From Pyxidicoccus sp. MSG2 (GTDB lineage: Bacteria > Myxococcota > Myxococcia > Myxococcales > Myxococcaceae), in contig NZ_JAPNKC010000001.1 in the NCBI RefSeq assembly GCF_026626705.1, positions 1,860,001 to 1,924,000 on the forward strand: a stretch of DNA of 64,000 nucleotides, read 5' to 3'. Below the pieces are notes generated by a model that saw nothing but the letters and a program-made list of their open reading frames with translations, was not told the origin of the DNA and made no database searches. This document shows, piece after piece, positions 55,501-61,500 of this stretch; positions within the stretch are counted from its first letter, which is position 1; each line of letters opens with the position of its first letter. The translations under genes and the position numbers were made by a program.

Positions 55501-58500
55501 CGGCGGCGCCTACGTCCCGCTGGACCCGACGTATCCGCGGGAGCGCCTCGCAGCCATGCTGGAGGACGCCCAGCCGCGCGTGCTCATCACCTCGCGCGAG
55601 CTGCTGGCGAAGCTGCCCGCCGAGGGCCTGTCCACCGTGGTGCTGGAAGACATGTCCCTGGACGGCCAGCCGACGCATGCGCCGCCTCGGGCCGCACTGC
55701 CTCAGAGCCTCGCGTACATCGACTTCACCTCCGGCACCACGGGCCGGCCCAAGGGTGTCGGCACTCCGCAGTCCGCTGTGCTCCGCACCGTCTTCGGCAA
55801 CGACTACGCGCACCTGGGCCCGGATGAGACCTTCCTCCTCATCGCGCCCGTTTCCTTCGACGCCTCCACCCTGGAGCTGTGGGGCCCGCTGCTCCACGGT
55901 GCCCGCCTCGTCGTCTTCCCGCCGTACTCGCCTTCCGACTTGAAGGAACTGGAGTCGGTGCTGGTGAAGCACGGCGTCACCACGCTCCACCTCACCGCCG
56001 GCCTCTTCACCCAGGTGGTGGACCACAACTTCTCCGCCCTGCGCAACGTGAAGCAGTTGCTCACGGGTGGCGATGTGGTGAGCGCGCCGCACGTGCGCCG
56101 CGTGCTCGAAGAGCTCCGCATCCCCGTCACGGCCTGCTACGGCCCCACGGAGACGACACTCTTCGCCTCGACCCACCGAATGACTTCGGTGGAGCACGTC
56201 GGCACGGCCGTGCCCATCGGCAGGCCCATCGGGAACACGCAGGTGTACCTGCTGGATGCCTCCGGTCAGCCGATCCCCGTGGGAGTCGTGGGAGAGCTGT
56301 TCATCGGTGGCGACGGCGTGGCCCGGGGCTACGTCGGCCAGCCCGCCCTCACCGCAGAGCGCTTCGTCCCAGACGCCTTCTCCGGTGTCCCGGGTGCCCG
56401 CCTCTACCGCACGGGCGACCTGGCCCGTTGGCGCAACGACGGCGTGCTGGAGTTCCTCGGCCGTGCCGACGCGCAGGTGAAGGTGCGCGGCTACCGCATC
56501 GAGCTGGCCGAGGTCGAAGCCGCGTTGCTTGCCTTCCCCGAGGTGGGTCAGGCCGTGGCCCTGGTGCGCGAGGACGTCCCCGGCGACAAGCGCCTCGTCG
56601 GCTACGTCGCCGCGCCCGAGTCGCTCGACACGGCCGCCCTGCGTGCCGCGCTCAAGGAGCGACTGCCCGAGTACATGGTGCCCTCCGCCCTGGTGCGTCT
56701 GGACTCCCTTCCCCTCACCTCCAACGCAAAGGTCGACCGCAAGGCCCTGCCTGTCCCCGACCAGGCACTGCTGTCGTCCGCCGAGACGCACGTCGCGCCT
56801 CGCACCCCCACCGAGGAGAAGCTGGCGTCGGTCTTCGCGGCCATCCTCCGGCTTCCCCAGGTGAGCGTCACCGGCAGCTTCTTCGAGCTCGGCGGTCACT
56901 CGCTGCTGGCCACGCAGGTCATCTCCCGCATCCGCTCCACCTTCGACGTGGAGCTACCCCTGCGCGCCCTCTTCGAGGCGCCCACCGTCGCCGCACTCGC
57001 CCAGCGCATCGACTCCACGGGAGCCTCCCACCGGGGAACGGCGCCGCCGCTCCTTCCCGTGCCGCGCACGGGGCCGCTGCCGCTGTCCTTCGCGCAGCAG
57101 CGCCTGTGGGTCATCGACCAGCTCGAGCCGGGGGGTGTCACCTACAGCATGCCCACCTTCGTGCGCATGGAGGGGACGCTCGACGCGGACGCCCTGCGCC
57201 GCGCGCTCTCCGAGCTGGCCCACCGCCACGAAGCCCTGCGCACCACCTTCACCCAGCAGGAGGGTCAGCCCTTCCAGAGCATCTCCCCTCTCGGCGAGCT
57301 GCCGCTGCACCTGGCGGACCTCAGCGGCCTGGAGCCGCGGGCCGCCCGCGCCGAGCTGGAGCGCCACCTGCGCGAGGAAGCCCTCCGTCCCTTCAACCTC
57401 GCCACCGGCCCGCTGGTCCGCGCCCGGCTGCTGAAGTTGAGCGCCACCGAGCACGTGTTCGCCCTCAACATGCACCACATCGTCTCGGACGGCTGGTCCA
57501 TGGGCGTGCTGGTGCGTGAGGTCGCCGCCCTCTACGGAGCCTTCGTCCAGGGCAGGCCCTCGCCGCTGCCGCCCCTTCCCATCCAGTACGCCGACTACGC
57601 CGTCTGGCAGCGCCAGTGGCTCCAGGGCGCGGTGCTCGACGCGCAGCTCGACTACTGGAAGCAGCAGCTCTCTGGCGTCTCCACCCTGGAGCTGCCCACC
57701 GACAGGCCCCGCCCGCCCGTGCAGACCTTCCACGGCGCACGCGTGCCCGTGGTCCTCTCCCGGACGGCCTCCGAGCAGCTCGAGGCCCTCTGCCAGCGGG
57801 AGGGCGCCACGCCCTTCATGGCGCTGCTCGCCCTCTGGCAGGTGTTGCTGTCCCGCTACTCGGGCCAGGACGACATCTCCGTTGGCTCGCCCATTGCCGG
57901 CCGCACCCGCGGGGAAACCGAAGGCCTCATCGGCTTCTTCCTCAACACGCTCGTGCTGCGCACCCAGGTGGACGCACGCGCCACCTTCCGCGAGCTGCTC
58001 GCCCAGGTGCGCGCCACCACCCTGGGCGCCTATGAGCACCAGGACGTCCCCTTCGAGAAGCTCGTCGAGGAATTGCGGCCCGAGCGCAGCCTCAGCCACT
58101 CGCCCCTCTTCCAGGTGATGCTCGTCCTGCAGAACGCTCCGACGGGCGCCCTGGAGGTGCAGCAGGGGGCCGAAGGCAGCACCCCGCTGAAGCTGGAGGG
58201 GTTCGACCCCGGCGCCCAGGCCACCAAGTTCGACCTGACGCTGTCGCTGGGCCAGTCGCCGGAAGGACTGTCCGGCACGCTGAGCTACCGCACGGACCTC
58301 TTCGAGCCGGGCACCATTGCCCGCATGGTGGAGCACTTCTCCACGCTGGTGCAGGCCGCCGTGTCCGCGCCGGAAACCCGCGTGGGTGAATTGCCGCTCC
58401 TGTCCTCCGCCGAGCGCACACTGCTGCTCGAGTCCTTCAACGCCACGGCGACGGGGCCCGCGCCCCATATCTCCGTGCCCGCCCTCTTCGAGACCCAGGC

Positions 58501-61500
58501 CGCGCTTCACCCCTCTCGGCCCGCCATCGCTTGCGAAGGGGAAGTCCTCACGTACGCGCAACTGGAGGCCCGCGCCAACCAGTTGGCCTGGCACCTGCGC
58601 TCGCTGGGCGTGGGGGCCGACACCTGCGTCGCCCTCTGCCTGGAGCGCGGCGTGGACATGGTGGTTGCCCTGCTCGCCGTCTGGAAGGCCGGAGGGGCCT
58701 ACGTCCCGATGGACTCGGCCCAGCCCGCACTGCGCCTCCAGGCGCTGGTACAGGAAGTGGCCGCGCCCGTGGTGGTGACGCATGCGCGGCATGCCGCCTC
58801 CTTCGCCGCCCTTCCCGTCGCGGTGGTGCGCCTGGACGAGGACGCCCCCATGCTGGAGCGACTGAGCACCAGCGCGCCCGCATGCGCGCCGCACCCGGAG
58901 CACCTGGCCTACGTCCTCTTCACCTCCGGCAGCACCGGCAGGCCCAAGGGCGTCGCCGTGGCCCATGGCCACCTGCTCACCTACGTCCACTCCGTCACCG
59001 ACAGACTCGGCCTCGCCGACTGCTCCAGCTTCGCCCTCGTCTCCACCTTCGCCGCCGACCTGGGCAACACCGTCCTCTTCCCCGCCTTGTGCACCGGTGG
59101 CCTGCTCCACATCCTCACGCAGGAGCGCGTCGGCAGTCCCACCGGCGTCGCCGAGTACTTCCGGCGGCACCCCATCGACTGCGTCAAGATCGTCCCCTCC
59201 CACCTGGCCGCCCTGCTGACTGCGGCAGAGCCCCACCTCGTGCTGCCTCGCAAGCGCCTGGTGCTCGGCGGCGAGTCCTCCACGCCCGCGATGCTGCAGA
59301 CGGTGCGCACGCTGGCGCCCGGGTGCGAAATCCACAACCACTACGGCCCCACCGAGACGACGGTGGGCGTCCTCGCAGGCCGGCTGGAATGGGCCGCGGC
59401 TGGCGCGGCTCCTGCCTCGGCGCCGCTGGGTCGGCCCCTGGCCCATACGCGCCTGTACGTGCTGGACGAGGCCCTGCAGCCCGTACCCCTCGGCGTGCCC
59501 GGAGAGCTGTACGTCGGCGGCGCCCAGGTGACGCGCGGCTACCTGCGCCGGCCCGACTTGACGGCGGAGCGCTACCTCCCCGACGCCTTCTCCCCTCTCC
59601 CCGGCGCCCGCATGTACCGCACCGGAGACCGCGTGCGCTGGCTGGCCGATGGCCGCGTGGACTTCCTCGGCCGCGCCGACTTCCAGGTGAAGGTGCGTGG
59701 CTTCCGCGTCGAGCCCGCCGAAGTCGCCGCCGTCCTGCGCGAGCACCCCTCCGTGCACGAAGCCCTCGTCGTCGCTCGCGAGGACGTGCCCGGTGACAAG
59801 CGACTGGTCGCATACGTCACCCCGGCTTCCGGCCCGCGCCCCGAGGCGGAGCCCCTGCGCTCCTTCCTCCAGCAGCGGCTGCCCGCGTACATGGTGCCCT
59901 CCGCCTTCGTTGTCCTGGAGGCGCTGCCCCTCACCTCCAATGGCAAGGTGGACAGGAAGGCCCTCCCCGCCCCGGACGCCGCCGCGCCTCGGGACGGCTA
60001 CGTCGCCCCCCGCTCCCCCGTCGAGGAGCAGCTCGCCTCCCTCTGGGCCGAAGTCCTCCGCGTGCCTCGAGTGGGCGTGTCCGACAACTTCTTCGAGCTG
60101 GGCGGCCACTCGCTGCTGGCCACGCAGCTCGTCTCCCGCATCCGCTCCACCTTCGGTGTGGAGCTGCCCCTGCGCACCCTCTTCGAGGCCCCGACCCTGG
60201 AGGCCCTCGCCACGCGCATCGAGTCCGGACGGCTGACGGGACTTCCAAGCCAGGCGCCCGGCCTCGTCGCCCTGTCGCGCACGGGCGCCCTGCCCGTGTC
60301 CTTCGCGCAGCAGCGGCTGTGGTTCATCGACCAGCTCCAGCCCGGCAGCCCCGCCTACAACATGCCCATCTTCGCGCGCATGGACGGGCCGCTCGACGTG
60401 GCCGCACTCCAGCGAGGCTTCGATGAGCTGGTGCACCGCCACGAAGCCCTGCGCACCTCCTTCACCCAGCAGGAGGGCCAGCCCTTCCAGCTCATCTCTC
60501 CTCTCGGTGAGCTGCCGCTGGAGCTCGTGGACCTCAGTGCCCTGGAAACCCAGGCAGCCCACGCCGCGCAGGAGCGCCACCTGCGCGAGGAAGCCCTGCG
60601 TCCCTTCAACCTCGCCACCGGTCCGCTGGTCCGCGCACGGTTGCTGAAGTTGAGCGCCACCGAGCACGTGCTCGCCCTCAACATGCACCACATCGTCTCC
60701 GACGGCTGGTCCCTCGGTGTGCTGGTGCGCGAAGTCGCCGCCCTCTACGAGGCCTTCTCCCAGGGCCGGCCTTCGCCCCTGCCGCCCCTGCCCATCCAGT
60801 ACGCCGACTACGCCGCCTGGCAGCGCCAGTGGCTCCAGGGCGCCGTGCTGGAGGAGCAGCTCGGCTACTGGAAGCAGCACCTCTCCAGCCTCACCACCCT
60901 GGAGCTGCCCACCGACAAGCCCCGCCCGCCCGTGCAGACCTTCAACGGCGCGGACGTGCCCGTCTCGCTCTCTCTCGCCGCCTCCGAGCGACTCAAGGCC
61001 CTGTGCCAGCAGGAGGGCGCCACGCCCTTCATGGCGCTGCTTGCCGCCTTCCAGGTGCTCCTCTCTCGCTACTCCGGGCAGCAGGACATTGCCGTCGGCT
61101 CGCCCATCGCCGGCCGTCAGCGGGGAGAGCTGGAAGGCCTCATCGGCTTCTTCGTCAACACCCTCGTGCTGCGCTCCCAGGTGGAGGACTCCGCCTCCTT
61201 CACCCACCTGCTGCGTCAGGTGAAGGAGTCGGCACTCGGTGCCTACGCCCATCAGGACGTGCCCTTCGAGCGACTGGTGGAGGAGCTCCAGTCCACCCGC
61301 GACATGAGCCGCAGCCCGCTCTTCCAGGTCCTCTTCTCCTTGCGGACCACACCCACGGCATCGGCCCAGGGCAAGGGGCTGGCACTGCGCCCGCTGGAGA
61401 TCGACAACCCGACCATCAAGTTCGAGCTGCAGCTCCACCTGGCAGAGACCTCGGAGGGCTACCAGGGGGCTCTGGGCTACAACACCGACCTCTTCGAGCG

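Noticed and set aside
51767..56899. Very long open frames on the minus strand (also 56954-61615, 21774-25883, 36272-39172 and others)
   Set aside because: They lie antisense to NRPS modules in GC-rich DNA where stop codons are rare. Their translations are repetitive Gly/His/Arg-rich strings that mirror the modules and show no domain motifs.
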